From positions 62,001-126,000 of the forward strand of contig JAITDU010000048.1 of the NCBI GenBank assembly GCA_031282405.1: a DNA stretch of 64,000 nucleotides, read 5' to 3'. The DNA is from Coriobacteriales bacterium. Its GTDB lineage: Bacteria; Actinomycetota; Coriobacteriia; Coriobacteriales; UBA8131. Each line of letters opens with the position of its first letter. Position 1 is the stretch's first letter. The translations under genes and the position numbers were made by a program. A model generated the notes under the pieces. That model was given only the letters and a program-made list of their open reading frames with translations, searched no databases and was not told where the DNA came from. Shown here piece after piece: positions 29,154 to 37,715 of this stretch.

Positions 29154-29420
29154 CTACGGCAATATGAAGATAATCGCGCGGGCCAGAAGTTGCAGAACTA
29201 TCAGCGCGATGAAAGGCGAGAGGTCCAGGCCACCGAGCGGTGGAATGAATCGACGGAACAGGTTGACAAAAGGAGCGACCAGCTTATCAAGGGCATTGTA
29301 GATATCTCGCACTACCGCATTGCCGGTGTTGAACCACGAAAGTATCGCCCACACAAAGATCAACAAAGTGTAGAGGCTGATTACCGTATTGATTACCAGA
29401 GCTATCTGCGCAGTAAGCAT
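29154..29420 (-). CDS. YggT family membrane protein
   Basis: LYTLLIFVWAILSWFNTGNAVVRDIYNALDKLVAPFVNLFRRFIPPLGGLDLSPFIALIVLQLL. Confidence 0.92.
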   Translation of the reverse strand: MLTAQIALVINTVISLYTLLIFVWAILSWFNTGNAVVRDIYNALDKLVAPFVNLFRRFIPPLGGLDLSPFIALIVLQLLARAIIFILP

Positions 29421-29421
29421 A

Positions 29422-30261
29422 TTATGCCATCTCCTCGGCGCGGCGGCGGGCAGCCTTAACCGCTTTAGCTACAATCTGGCCAAAGCCATCATCCGCAAAA
29501 GATTCCAGCGCGGCCTGGGTTGTGCCCCCCGGGCTCGTGACTGCCTGACGCAGTTCTGTGGGAGAAATACCGCTCAGCTGGAGTTGCCGAGCCGTGCCGA
29601 TCAAGGTTTGAACAGACAGTTGCTCGGCCCTGTCCGCAGCAATCCCCATGGCGCAAGCAGCCTGGGCCATCTCCTCGGCGAGCAGAGCAAAATACGCCGG
29701 GCCAGAACCGGACAGAGCCGTGATGGCGTTCATCTGGGCCTCGTCCACCAAGACGGCCTCGCCCATTAAAGCAAACAGTGAGCGTGCCAGTTCGCCTTCG
29801 GCCACTGGGGTACCGTCAGCGATTGCAACGGCACTCATACCGGCACCGACTAAAAGCGGGGTATTGGGCATGACCCGGACAATCGCTATTTTATTAGCTT
29901 CCTTATTAAACAGATCGCTCAGAGTCTGTGTATCCACACCAGCGGCGATGGAAATAACCCGCTTGGGAACAAAGGTTGTCGCCTGGGCCAGCCGGCTGGC
30001 AACCTCTTTGAGTACCTGAGGCTTTATGGCAAGTATGCAGGTATTTACACCCTGAATCTGCTCGCCGGATGCCACACAATCCACTCCATAGGTGGCGATA
30101 AAATGCTCCCGACGATGCTCGTTGGGGTCGGCAACGATGATCTGCCGTGGGTCGAGCATAACACCTTGCACCAGACCGGCGACTATCCCCTCTCCCATCT
30201 TACCGCCGCCAATCAGAGCTATGACACCCAGCTCCTCAAATATGTCACTCTGATCGGTCAC
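29422..30261 (-). CDS. proC: Pyrroline-5-carboxylate reductase
   Basis: VIALIGGGKMGEGIVAGLV...ILAIKPQVL...VRVMPNTPLLVGAGMSAV...ALSGSGPAYFALLAEEM...SPGGTTQAALE. GTG start overlaps the sepF stop. Confidence 0.93.
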   Translation of the reverse strand: MTDQSDIFEELGVIALIGGGKMGEGIVAGLVQGVMLDPRQIIVADPNEHRREHFIATYGVDCVASGEQIQGVNTCILAIKPQVLKEVASRLAQATTFVPKRVISIAAGVDTQTLSDLFNKEANKIAIVRVMPNTPLLVGAGMSAVAIADGTPVAEGELARSLFALMGEAVLVDEAQMNAITALSGSGPAYFALLAEEMAQAACAMGIAADRAEQLSVQTLIGTARQLQLSGISPTELRQAVTSPGGTTQAALESFADDGFGQIVAKAVKAARRRAEEMA

Positions 30262-31202
30262 AGCACCCCCCTGGCCTGCAAAAGTTCCAATTCTTTGGGA
30301 GTGAGCGCGTATTCGCTCGTAAATACATAGACTCGGTTGGCCGGGCGCGAAGCCTGGCCGGATAGCGCTGCTGTGGCACCAAAGGCAAAATCCAGTATAC
30401 GCCGAGCCAGCTCCGAATCGGTCTGTTCGAGCACGACGCACACGACGTTGCCATTTTTGAGATTGTGCGCTATCTGCTCGGCATCTTCATAAGACTGCGG
30501 GCGAACAACCACAGTCTCGCGAAAACGCTGAGGCTTACGGTACTCGCCGGCAGCTCGCACATGCCCTACGCCGGAGCGGCTGGCATAATAAGCGGGAGAA
30601 GTGGCATTGAAATCGCCCGTATTACTTAATGAGTGACGCCGGAGCAGCGGATCGTCAACGTCTTGCAAGCTGTAGATACGTTCGGACTCCAGTGGTTGCG
30701 ATAACGTTACGCCGTGAGGGGCGTACCCCTGGCCGCGCGTGGGTGTCCTGCTGTCCAAAGAGGTCGCGTTGGCGGCGTTGTGGCTGGTTGTGAGCGGAGG
30801 AAGTTCCTGCGAGCGCACATCTGTCATGCTTATCAGCGGAGCATGCTCGTCTATGACATAATCTGAACGTCGGGTGCCGAAGGGCCTGACACCGCCTGCC
30901 TGCTCCGGTAGATAGTCTAAAGCATCCGGGTCATAGTCATGGGCCGTTTGGTTGTTCGAACCTGAATACTGTTGCCTCTGATAGTCTGAGTCAGAGCCGT
31001 TTAGATTATCGCCATAGCCGTATGCCTGCGTCTGCGCTCCATACGTGCCTTGGTCATACGTTCCCCGATCGTAGCCATCCGGATCGTAGCCATCAACATC
31101 GGAGTCGTAGGTGCGCTCTGCATAATCTTCGTCGTCGTATGTGTCTCGGCTGGCTCCCGTTCGCGGGCTGACCCTGTTCTTGATGTTGTCTAATATCCCC
31201 AT
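30258..31202 (-). CDS. sepF: Cell division protein SepF with extended Y/D/G-rich N-terminal linker
   Basis: MGILDNIKNRV...; C-terminal VVVRPQSYEDAEQIAHNLKNGNVVCVVLEQTDSELARRILDFAFGATAALSG; next to ftsZ. Confidence 0.9.
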   Translation of the reverse strand: MGILDNIKNRVSPRTGASRDTYDDEDYAERTYDSDVDGYDPDGYDRGTYDQGTYGAQTQAYGYGDNLNGSDSDYQRQQYSGSNNQTAHDYDPDALDYLPEQAGGVRPFGTRRSDYVIDEHAPLISMTDVRSQELPPLTTSHNAANATSLDSRTPTRGQGYAPHGVTLSQPLESERIYSLQDVDDPLLRRHSLSNTGDFNATSPAYYASRSGVGHVRAAGEYRKPQRFRETVVVRPQSYEDAEQIAHNLKNGNVVCVVLEQTDSELARRILDFAFGATAALSGQASRPANRVYVFTSEYALTPKELELLQARGVL

Positions 31203-31205
31203 TTT

Positions 31206-31931
31206 CTACTCCCACAGTCTGCGGCCGATGCGGACAATAGTGGCACCTTCTGCCACCGCAAGCTCAAAATCGTTGGACATGCCCATCGAAAGCTCACTCA
31301 ATTCGATGGCATGGGCGCCTGTGAAGCTCGCTGCAGTTTCGTCGCGCAGCTCCTTCAGGTCGGCAAAGCATCGGCGGGCATCATCAGCACTCCTGCCAGC
31401 ACCCCTGTCAGCACTGTCCAAAAGTGCTGCCGTCAGAGGCGCCATCGTCATCAATCCACGTACGGCTACACCGGTCATACTCACAGCCGCTTCCAGCAAG
31501 GGTGCTAACTCTTTGGGGGCAATGCCGTCTTTGCTTTGCTCACCAGAGACATTGACCTCTATCAGCACCGGCTGGACGAGGGCCAGAGTTGTAGCCCGTC
31601 TGTCGATGGCACTCAGAGCATGTTCGCTGGCAACGGAGTGGATCAGCTTAACCTTTCCCACGTAATCCTTCAGCTTATTCGTCTGTATTCTGCCGATAAA
31701 ATGCCAGCGCTGCTGCGCGAACTTTTGCTGTCTGGTCTTGAGAGCGGCGGCGCGATTCTCGCCAAAATCTGTGATTCCCAGACGTATGGCCGCCTCAATA
31801 GCATCTTCGCCGACCGTTTTGCTCACGGCAACCAGTGCCACATCCTCAGGGTCGCGGCCAGCACTCTGGGCAGCCTCCTTGATTGCTAGCTTAATATCAT
31901 AATAGTTTTGTTCGAGCCTCGTGGCTATCAG
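31206..31931 (-). CDS. YggS-family PLP homeostasis protein; probable CTG start overlapping ftsZ stop
   Basis: ALVAVSKTV...[19 protein letters not shown]...[13 protein letters not shown]...[14 protein letters not shown]. Homologous N-terminus [26 protein letters not shown] extends upstream of the GTG at 31841. Confidence 0.85.
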   Translation of the reverse strand: MIATRLEQNYYDIKLAIKEAAQSAGRDPEDVALVAVSKTVGEDAIEAAIRLGITDFGENRAAALKTRQQKFAQQRWHFIGRIQTNKLKDYVGKVKLIHSVASEHALSAIDRRATTLALVQPVLIEVNVSGEQSKDGIAPKELAPLLEAAVSMTGVAVRGLMTMAPLTAALLDSADRGAGRSADDARRCFADLKELRDETAASFTGAHAIELSELSMGMSNDFELAVAEGATIVRIGRRLWE

Positions 31932-33040
31932 AAACCTCGCTTAAGAAAGTCCGGTATGTAATCATCGTCAAAGCTCGCGCCTCCGTTACTGTATGAGGAG
32001 CGCCGTGCAAATGAGGGCTCCGGAGCGCTGATGTCTCTGCTATTTGGAAAGCTCAGCGCGTCAAAGTCCAGCGCGGATTGCGTGTTCTTGTCATTAAAGC
32101 CCGTCGCGATCACCGTAACGCGTACCTGGTCGACAAGCGTATCGTCTATGACCGAACCAAAAATGATCGTAGCTTCGGAGTCGGCGGCCTCGGTCACAGC
32201 GTCGGCAGCTTCCGAAACCTCAATCAGACCCATGTCCGACGCGCCGGCAACCGACACCAGGATGCGATTAGCACCGACGATCGAGGATTCAAGCAGCTTG
32301 CTTGATATGGCCTGAGTGGCAGCTTCGACGGCGCGGTTCTCGCCCGATGCCAGGCCAATGCCCATCATGGCCGTGCCGGCATCCTTCATGACTGTACGCA
32401 CGTCGGCAAAGTCCAGATTAATCAGTCCGGGAATCGTGATAAGGTCGGTGATGCCCTGAGTGCCCTGACGCAAAATATCGTCGGCGATGCGGAAGGCATC
32501 GAGCATCGACGTTTTCTTCTCAACAATCTGCAACAGGCGGTCGTTGGGTATGACAATCAGTGTGTCTACCTTTTGGGATAACAGCATGATGCCTTCCTCG
32601 GCCTGGCCCAGGCGCTTCCTGCCTTCAAAACCAAAGGGCTTGGTCACCACGCCGACGGTAAGCGCTCCAATCTCGTCGCGGGCAATCTCGGCCACAATCG
32701 GCGCTGCGCCGGTGCCGGTACCGCCACCTTCTCCGGCTGTAACGAACACCATATCCGCACCGGCCAAAGCCTCGGCGATCTCAATTCGGGATTCTTCAGC
32801 AGCCTGAGCGCCGATCTCCGGGTTAGCGCCGGCTCCCAGGCCCTTGGTAAGATTCTCGCCAATGTGCACGGTCTGATCGGCATCCGACATCAACAGAGCC
32901 TGACGATCAGTATTGATAGCAATGAACTCGACACCTTTGATGCCTGCTTCAATCATCCTGTTGACGGCGTTGGTTCCCCCGCCGCCTACGCCAACGACCT
33001 TAATAACGGCCAGGCGGTCCGTACCACTGAAATCCGACAT
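31928..33040 (-). CDS. ftsZ: Cell division protein FtsZ
   Basis: [19 protein letters not shown]...[24 protein letters not shown]...[22 protein letters not shown]. Confidence 0.98.
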   Translation of the reverse strand: MSDFSGTDRLAVIKVVGVGGGGTNAVNRMIEAGIKGVEFIAINTDRQALLMSDADQTVHIGENLTKGLGAGANPEIGAQAAEESRIEIAEALAGADMVFVTAGEGGGTGTGAAPIVAEIARDEIGALTVGVVTKPFGFEGRKRLGQAEEGIMLLSQKVDTLIVIPNDRLLQIVEKKTSMLDAFRIADDILRQGTQGITDLITIPGLINLDFADVRTVMKDAGTAMMGIGLASGENRAVEAATQAISSKLLESSIVGANRILVSVAGASDMGLIEVSEAADAVTEAADSEATIIFGSVIDDTLVDQVRVTVIATGFNDKNTQSALDFDALSFPNSRDISAPEPSFARRSSYSNGGASFDDDYIPDFLKRGF

Positions 33041-33306
33041 AGCGTATCCTCCGTCTTGATTGTGCTGCATTTCTTAGTGTTTCTTAGTATAAGACGATTC
33101 ATTTACGATAACTCTCAGCGTAAATAGTAACCAAAATAGCAAATTGGTCAAGGGATACGCCCGGTTTTCCTGCGACTTGGCCAATATTTGCTTTATTTGT
33201 ACACAGATTTGTGGCTACACCCTTCTTATTGCTCTCATGGGCGCATCGTTTTGTATCCGAATCGGGGACACACCACCGGTTTTCCCCACCGCGGGTAACG
33301 TTTGAG

Positions 33307-34410
33307 CTATCGGTTTACTATGTAGATCTGATCCGGCGGAAAGAACAGACGAAGATGCTGGCCTTTTTGCGGCCACTGTTCAGGTGGAAGCAACAATTTA
33401 TCGGCCTGCCAGTTGATGTTGCCCGGTTCTAAAATGGCATTGCGAACAAACCGCGAGTCAGAGACCCGACGCACATCGAAATCAAAGACATTGGTGCCTG
33501 TTGCATCGGTGCTATCTTCAGCAGTACCAGCAGTACCCCCAGTGTCTCTGCTGTCCTCAGCGTCGACCAAACGCAGATACGAGGCCCGTATCCCCAGATA
33601 CCTGGCATCATCCGCCACCGGCTGCGTAGTGCTCAGCGTTATACCCCAATCCAAAGCTTCAACCAAAAACGCGCCGGCCTTGCGCGCCTGGCTGATGTTC
33701 TTGACGCCCGAAACCTTGATAGTCGCCAACGACCCGGGTTTGGCAACGATATCCTCGGACGGAGCTACCTCGGTAATGGTACCGTTGTCGATAACAGCGA
33801 TGCGGTCACAGAACCTGAACGCCTCGTCGATGTCGTGGGAGACGTAGAGAATGGTACCCTCAAAAACCTCGAATAAGCCCACGAGATTATCTTCCAGTTC
33901 GGCTTTAAGGTAGGAATCCAAGGCCGAAAAAGGCTCGTCCAGCATCAGGATATGCGGCTGTGCCGCCAGCATTCTGGCCAAAGCGACCCGTTGCTGTTGG
34001 CCGCCCGAGAGTCGAGAGGGGTAGCGTGAGCCGTAGCCTTTGAGGCCAAAACGTTCCAGCTGTTCTGCCACCCGATCATGCACCTCATCTTTAGTGAGTC
34101 TGCGGCTCAGACCGGCAGCAATGTTCTTGGCAACGCTGAGGTTAGGAAACAGCTTATAGTCTTGGAACAGCAACGCAGTCTTGCGCTGCTGAGCAGTAAG
34201 GTTGATCTTGGTTGTGGAATCGAAGAACGTCTGTCCGTTGACCACAATGCGGCCCTCATCCGGAGTGACCAGGCCGGCAATGCTGCGCAACGTCAGACTC
34301 TTGCCACTGCCAGACGCGCCGAGAAAGCCCAGCGTTTCGTTTCCGGCCTCGATTGACACATCATGCACAAACGTGCCGTAGTTTTTCTTGATGTCGATAG
34401 AGATGCTCAA
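33307..34410 (-). CDS. modC: Molybdate/tungstate ABC transporter ATP-binding protein
   Basis: FLGASGSGKSLTLRSIAGLVTPDEG, ALLFQDYKLFPNLSVAKNI, LSGGQQQRVALARMLAAQPHILMLDEPFSALD; adjacent to permease and binding protein. Confidence 0.88.
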   Translation of the reverse strand: MSISIDIKKNYGTFVHDVSIEAGNETLGFLGASGSGKSLTLRSIAGLVTPDEGRIVVNGQTFFDSTTKINLTAQQRKTALLFQDYKLFPNLSVAKNIAAGLSRRLTKDEVHDRVAEQLERFGLKGYGSRYPSRLSGGQQQRVALARMLAAQPHILMLDEPFSALDSYLKAELEDNLVGLFEVFEGTILYVSHDIDEAFRFCDRIAVIDNGTITEVAPSEDIVAKPGSLATIKVSGVKNISQARKAGAFLVEALDWGITLSTTQPVADDARYLGIRASYLRLVDAEDSRDTGGTAGTAEDSTDATGTNVFDFDVRRVSDSRFVRNAILEPGNINWQADKLLLPPEQWPQKGQHLRLFFPPDQIYIVNR

Positions 34411-36191
34411 CCGGATTCGCCCTCCTTGTCTGTTGGGGCATCCTTGGCTTGGGTAGCCTTATCGAACGCAGCAGCGTCGAGTGACGTTGTGCCGGATGTT
34501 TCTCGTCCCGATAGCTGTGGCATCTTGGATGTATCCACAGACGCATCCGCATCAGATGCCTGCGACGCGGAGGGCTTATCCACCGGCATGACTATCTGCC
34601 TATAGGCTTCTTTGCCCGCGTAATCCAGGCCGGTGTCATTGTCGTCATCCTCGTTGGCACCTCGCTTACGGAAGCGCTGAGTATGACTGGCGTATAAATT
34701 GATAAATAAAATAACAATAAAGGAGATCAGGATAACAACAACAACCCAAAAAGTCGCAACGTCAGTACGTCCACCCATCCATTGGAAGTAGATAGCTATG
34801 GGCATGGTCTGGGTTACACCGGCATAATTACCGGCCACAAACAACGTAGCGCCAAATTCGCCCATGGCGCGCGCAAAGGCCAGTACCGTGCCGGCGGCAA
34901 TAGAAGGCCAGGCCAAAGGGAGCATCAGTCTGAAAAATATCCGCTGTTCTCCCCAACCCAGGGTGCGTGCGGCATCCAGCATATCGGAATCCTGAGCCTC
35001 AAACGCGCCTCTTGTCGTGCGATACATCAAGGGGAAGGATACGACTACGGCCGCTATGACCGCTGCCGGCCAACTGAACACCAGTTCAATGCCATGGTCT
35101 ATGAGCCAGCGCCCAAACGCGGTGGAATTGCCAAAAGCCACAAGCAACAAAAAACCGCAGACTGTAGGCGGCAAAACCATGGGGATCGTAAAGATGGCAT
35201 CGAGGATGTCTTTGACGCGACTGTTCACCCTGAGCGAAAGCCGAGCTGCCGCCAGGCCGAGGATGAACACGAAGATCATGGCTACAGCCGAAGTACGCAA
35301 AGATACCCAAAACGGCCGGTAGTCGATACCGCCCAAAAAATCCTCCAGAGCAGCCCAACCCTCGGGTGTCGCTGTTATATTCACGCTGGAAGCAGGCGCC
35401 AAGATGCCCGTCTCGCAAAATAGGGCAACATGGCTGAGATCGGCAGGCTCGCCACTGGCCACATCGGGTGAGGTGGTCGTGTCAGGCGCGCTGGTCACGG
35501 CAGATGTGCTGGCCACATCGGGTGAGGTGGTCGTACCAGCAGCGTTGATGGCAGCATAATAGTAGCCCGACTCAACCTCCAGGCCAAATTCCACCGTGTA
35601 AGCGCCCCAAGTGATACGAGGCTCACTCGTAAAGACAGCAGGGTGCGCCAGTTGGGCCAACGTTGTGCCCCCATTGGAATTGGCATCATCCAAAGCCTGT
35701 ATCAACTGCGTCAGCATGTGCTGGGCATCGGTATCGTAAAGGTTCAGGCCCAGGCTTTTGGCAACATCGGCAGGCACATAAATATAGGTCACGCTATCCA
35801 GCGCCAGCACGGCCAAGGCATCCTGCGAAGCCAGAGGGTAACGGTAGCCATAATCTTTGTTGTCGACGCTGCGAGCAGTACCTTTATTGGAACGGCTGAA
35901 GTTGGTGAGAGCAAACTCAAAACCGGCTATGGCCGCCGCGTCTTTTTCCTTAGAGATTTCGACCGCAGGCGCATCGGTCGTATCAGACACATAAGTTTTG
36001 GATCCGTTGGCACCGTCCACACTGGTGCCCTTGACACTGGTAGCAATCGCAGACACCCTGCCGGCATCGTTACTATCAGAAACACTGGTACCGCCAAGCG
36101 CATAAGCTAAAGGCGGCACAAATAGCATGGTGCCTGCCACAATGGCAAGCACCCATGCAATCAAACGCTTGTGTTTATTGATCAGCCACAT
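34407..36191 (-). CDS. modB: Molybdate ABC transporter permease (ModB-like) with ~280-aa N-terminal extracytoplasmic extension
   Basis: C-terminal permease core: PMVLPPTVCGFLLLVAFG, TRGAFEAQDSDMLDAARTLGWGEQRIFFRLMLPLAWPSIAAGTVLAFARAMGEFGATLFVAG. Long N-terminal region after the first TM. Confidence 0.88.
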   Translation of the reverse strand: MWLINKHKRLIAWVLAIVAGTMLFVPPLAYALGGTSVSDSNDAGRVSAIATSVKGTSVDGANGSKTYVSDTTDAPAVEISKEKDAAAIAGFEFALTNFSRSNKGTARSVDNKDYGYRYPLASQDALAVLALDSVTYIYVPADVAKSLGLNLYDTDAQHMLTQLIQALDDANSNGGTTLAQLAHPAVFTSEPRITWGAYTVEFGLEVESGYYYAAINAAGTTTSPDVASTSAVTSAPDTTTSPDVASGEPADLSHVALFCETGILAPASSVNITATPEGWAALEDFLGGIDYRPFWVSLRTSAVAMIFVFILGLAAARLSLRVNSRVKDILDAIFTIPMVLPPTVCGFLLLVAFGNSTAFGRWLIDHGIELVFSWPAAVIAAVVVSFPLMYRTTRGAFEAQDSDMLDAARTLGWGEQRIFFRLMLPLAWPSIAAGTVLAFARAMGEFGATLFVAGNYAGVTQTMPIAIYFQWMGGRTDVATFWVVVVILISFIVILFINLYASHTQRFRKRGANEDDDNDTGLDYAGKEAYRQIVMPVDKPSASQASDADASVDTSKMPQLSGRETSGTTSLDAAAFDKATQAKDAPTDKEGESG

Positions 36192-36210
36192 GTCTTGGTC
36201 GTACTATAAC

Positions 36211-37119
36211 TTATTTGGCTGCCACCTCAAAGCCATACTGCGCCCAAATCTTCAGCGCATCCGGATCCGTCAGGCAAAAGTCCAGGAACTTGGCGGCGGC
36301 GTCGGCATACGCAGAGCCCTTGACCACAGCACCCGGATAGACAATGGCCTTATGAGTATCGGCCGGAACGGTAAAGGCTGACTCTATGCCGTCATAGCGA
36401 TACAGGTCGCTCGTGTACACAAACCCAATCTGGCAATCGCCCGTTGAGACAGTCTTTGCTACATTACCTACCGTAGACTGAATGACGACCTTGTCGCCAA
36501 AGCCCTCAAGATACTCGCCACCCTTGCCGGAGGCATCGGAGTACAGACCGATGGTATGAAGCGATTGGTTAGCGTAAGCCCCGGCCGGTACCGCGTCGGC
36601 ATCGCCGATGGCAATACGCGTAAAGTCAGGAGATTTAACGTCGTCCAACGAGGTGATCGTTGTAACAGCGCCCGTAGGTACAACGACGATCAGGTCATTA
36701 TTGAACATATTCGTGCGCGTCGCAGGATCGATGGAACCGTTTGTGTTGGCCGTGTCCATCGTGGCCGCAGAGGCGGTGATAAGGATGTCGGCCGTAGCTC
36801 CACCCTGAAGCTGCGTGACAAGATCGCCCGAGCCCTTGAACTGACTGTCAGCAAAGGTCACGTTGGGATTGGCTTTCGTATAGAGAGCCTGAACCTCGGG
36901 TAAAGCCTTCTCAAGAGAATTGGCGGCGAATATCTGCAATTCGGCCTTAGGCTCAGACGCAGATGAGGTCGCGCTTGACGTAGTGGAGGAACTGGATGGA
37001 GCAGAGGTAGTGCACGCTCCCAGCAGCGCCGCCGCCAAGGCTAAAACCAGCACACTGAGAACACATGCCGCAAGCTTGGCCTTGATTGCTTTGACTTTTG
37101 AAGGGAATCTGATGGACAT
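36211..37119 (-). CDS. modA: Molybdate ABC transporter substrate-binding lipoprotein
   Basis: Lipobox-like LAAALLGACTTS; ELQIFAANSLEKALPEVQALYTKANPNVTFADSQFKGSGDLVTQLQGGATADILITAS. RBS aaaggag upstream of the ATG. Confidence 0.92.
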   Translation of the reverse strand: MSIRFPSKVKAIKAKLAACVLSVLVLALAAALLGACTTSAPSSSSTTSSATSSASEPKAELQIFAANSLEKALPEVQALYTKANPNVTFADSQFKGSGDLVTQLQGGATADILITASAATMDTANTNGSIDPATRTNMFNNDLIVVVPTGAVTTITSLDDVKSPDFTRIAIGDADAVPAGAYANQSLHTIGLYSDASGKGGEYLEGFGDKVVIQSTVGNVAKTVSTGDCQIGFVYTSDLYRYDGIESAFTVPADTHKAIVYPGAVVKGSAYADAAAKFLDFCLTDPDALKIWAQYGFEVAAK

Positions 37120-37140
37120 AAAAATCTCCTTTACCAATCG

Positions 37141-37184
37141 TGCTGGCAGCTGCCAGCAATTTACATACTTTGGATTATATAATC
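37141..37184 (-). promoter_or_regulatory. Two perfect palindromes in the modA leader
   Basis: tgctggcagctgccagca (37141-37158, 18 bp) and gattatataatc (37173-37184, 12 bp) just upstream of the modA RBS. Confidence 0.5.
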
Positions 37185-37622
37185 TATAAAAAGGATAATC
37201 AACCATAAATACAGGGGGAAACACACGGAAGTTAAAAAATCTCGGCCAGTCGGCTTGCTTGAGACCTATCTGGCCCCGGGCGAAAGAGACGATAAGCCAG
37301 AAGGAGGTTAGCCAACGGTCCGGTAGTTTGAACAGGCCTGCACAGATAAAAAGCCGGCTAAACTGTTACTGAACCGATTGCGCCACTTTCGCCATGGCCA
37401 CACAAGCAGGGATCGTCCAGGAGATCCAAAGGAATAGCAGGGGTGTCGTGTATATACTTTGTCGCGCTCTGTTCTAACCCTGTTATATCCTGTAGTAAGG
37501 ATAATACTACCGCGCTCGTATTCCGCTGTCAATACCTGATTAAAAAATTTTCATACGAGTCCGCCGGTGGCACAAGGATCTGTGAAAAACAGGCACGCCA
37601 ACACAAAAGGCGCTCACAAAAG

Positions 37623-37662
37623 CAAGTGCCCGACCGTCGATACTCCGACGGCCGGGCACTTG
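37623..37662 (-). terminator. Rho-independent terminator for the giant surface-protein gene
   Basis: caagtgcccg-a-ccgtcg-atactc-cgacgg-c-cgggcacttg, followed on the minus strand by CTTTTGTG. Confidence 0.8.
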
Positions 37663-37715
37663 ATGCGCTGCTCAGTTGGCTATATCTTCTCTCAGAAGCG
37701 AACTATCCCTTCTTC

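Larger units (their letters stand above)
25817..29154. mobile_element. Restriction-modification island bounded by an 18-bp perfect direct repeat
   Basis: gtgacggagcgttgtttc at 25817-25834 and 29137-29154. The right copy starts at the yggT stop codon. Content is visibly more AT-rich than the flanks and interrupts the yggT-divIVA neighbourhood. Confidence 0.65.
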
